The notes under the pieces: generated by a model
Seen by the model: the letters and a program-made list of their open reading frames with translations, nothing else
Told to the model about the DNA's origin: nothing
Database searches by the model: none
Assembly: GCF_013377015.1 (NCBI RefSeq)
Contig: NZ_JACABA010000006.1
Span: 191,985-252,680 of the forward strand
Length of the DNA: 60,696 bases
Source of the DNA: Rhodopseudomonas sp.
Lineage (GTDB): Bacteria > Pseudomonadota > Alphaproteobacteria > Rhizobiales > Xanthobacteraceae
Direction: 5' to 3'
Shown here: one piece after another, positions 60,630 through 60,696 of the stretch
How the letters are laid out: each line of letters opens with the position of its first letter
Numbering within the stretch: position 1 is the first letter of the stretch
Translations under genes and position numbers: made by a program

Positions 60630-60696
60630 CTTCGCCTGCCGCTGACGTTGCCCCCGTAGCCTAATCCAGGTTGAAGTTCGTTCTGGCCCAAGACGA

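Overview
The window looks like chromosome of an alphaproteobacterium of the Rhodopseudomonas/Bradyrhizobium group (Nitrobacteraceae). The reasons are high GC, gcrA, a double-length dCTP deaminase, a SAM-II riboswitch in front of metZ, the FdsGBACD type of formate dehydrogenase, betaine-lipid genes btaA/btaB, and the short intergenic palindromes (CCCGGGC and TCGTCATTGC types) common in that group. The species is an inference. I see no rRNA, tRNA, CRISPR array, transposase or prophage; most of the region reads as core chromosome.

Layout. 1-3.7 kb: an SDR reductase cut by the left edge, a polysaccharide deacetylase, an OmpA-type protein with a small membrane partner. 3.9-11.9 kb: the phosphate regulon, a UPF0104 flippase-like gene followed by phoR, pstS-pstC-pstA-pstB, phoU and phoB, with a clear Pho box before pstS. 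12.2-16.7 kb: gcrA (divergent), argD-argF, hslO. 16.8-20.6 kb: apaG and an overlapping trio of opgC and two SGNH-hydrolase paralogues, the first lacking key catalytic residues. 21-25.4 kb: metZ with its SAM-II riboswitch, double-domain dcd, a pRiA4b ORF-3-like gene and an unrecognised 349-residue protein. 25.6-30 kb: a MATE transporter, a Met/Gly-rich exported protein, SRPBCC and VOC proteins, an AraC regulator and an O6-alkylguanine methyltransferase. 30.1-37.3 kb: a surface-glycan group (three glycosyltransferases, a GT-C-type membrane protein, an O-antigen-ligase-type protein). 37.4-40.1 kb: a P2A Ca-type ATPase. 40.1-42.5 kb: Gdx/SugE and btaB, divergent from btaA, sharing a second Pho box. 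43-51.6 kb: LysR regulator fdsR, fdsG-fdsB-fdsA-fdhD-fdsD and an oxalate/formate-type MFS carrier. 51.7-54 kb: small exported, membrane and stress proteins. 54.4-60.5 kb: a GH13 alpha-glucosidase, a 14-codon micro-ORF in its own apparent transcription unit, a methyltransferase, a zinc-ribbon protein and a NarX/NarL-like two-component pair.

How it fits together. PhoR/PhoB and PstSCAB-PhoU sense and import phosphate. The second Pho box suggests that the same system switches on betaine lipids, which replace phospholipids when phosphate is scarce; the UPF0104 gene joined to phoR may belong to the same envelope response. The formate block couples formate entry to NADH formation.

The strongest candidates for something undescribed are the OpgC-SGNH-SGNH trio with a probable pseudoenzyme, the micro-ORF with an extremely long Shine-Dalgarno at 56.2 kb, a possible FNR/FixK-driven short RNA at 42.6 kb, and a 108-bp cloverleaf-shaped palindrome after phoB.
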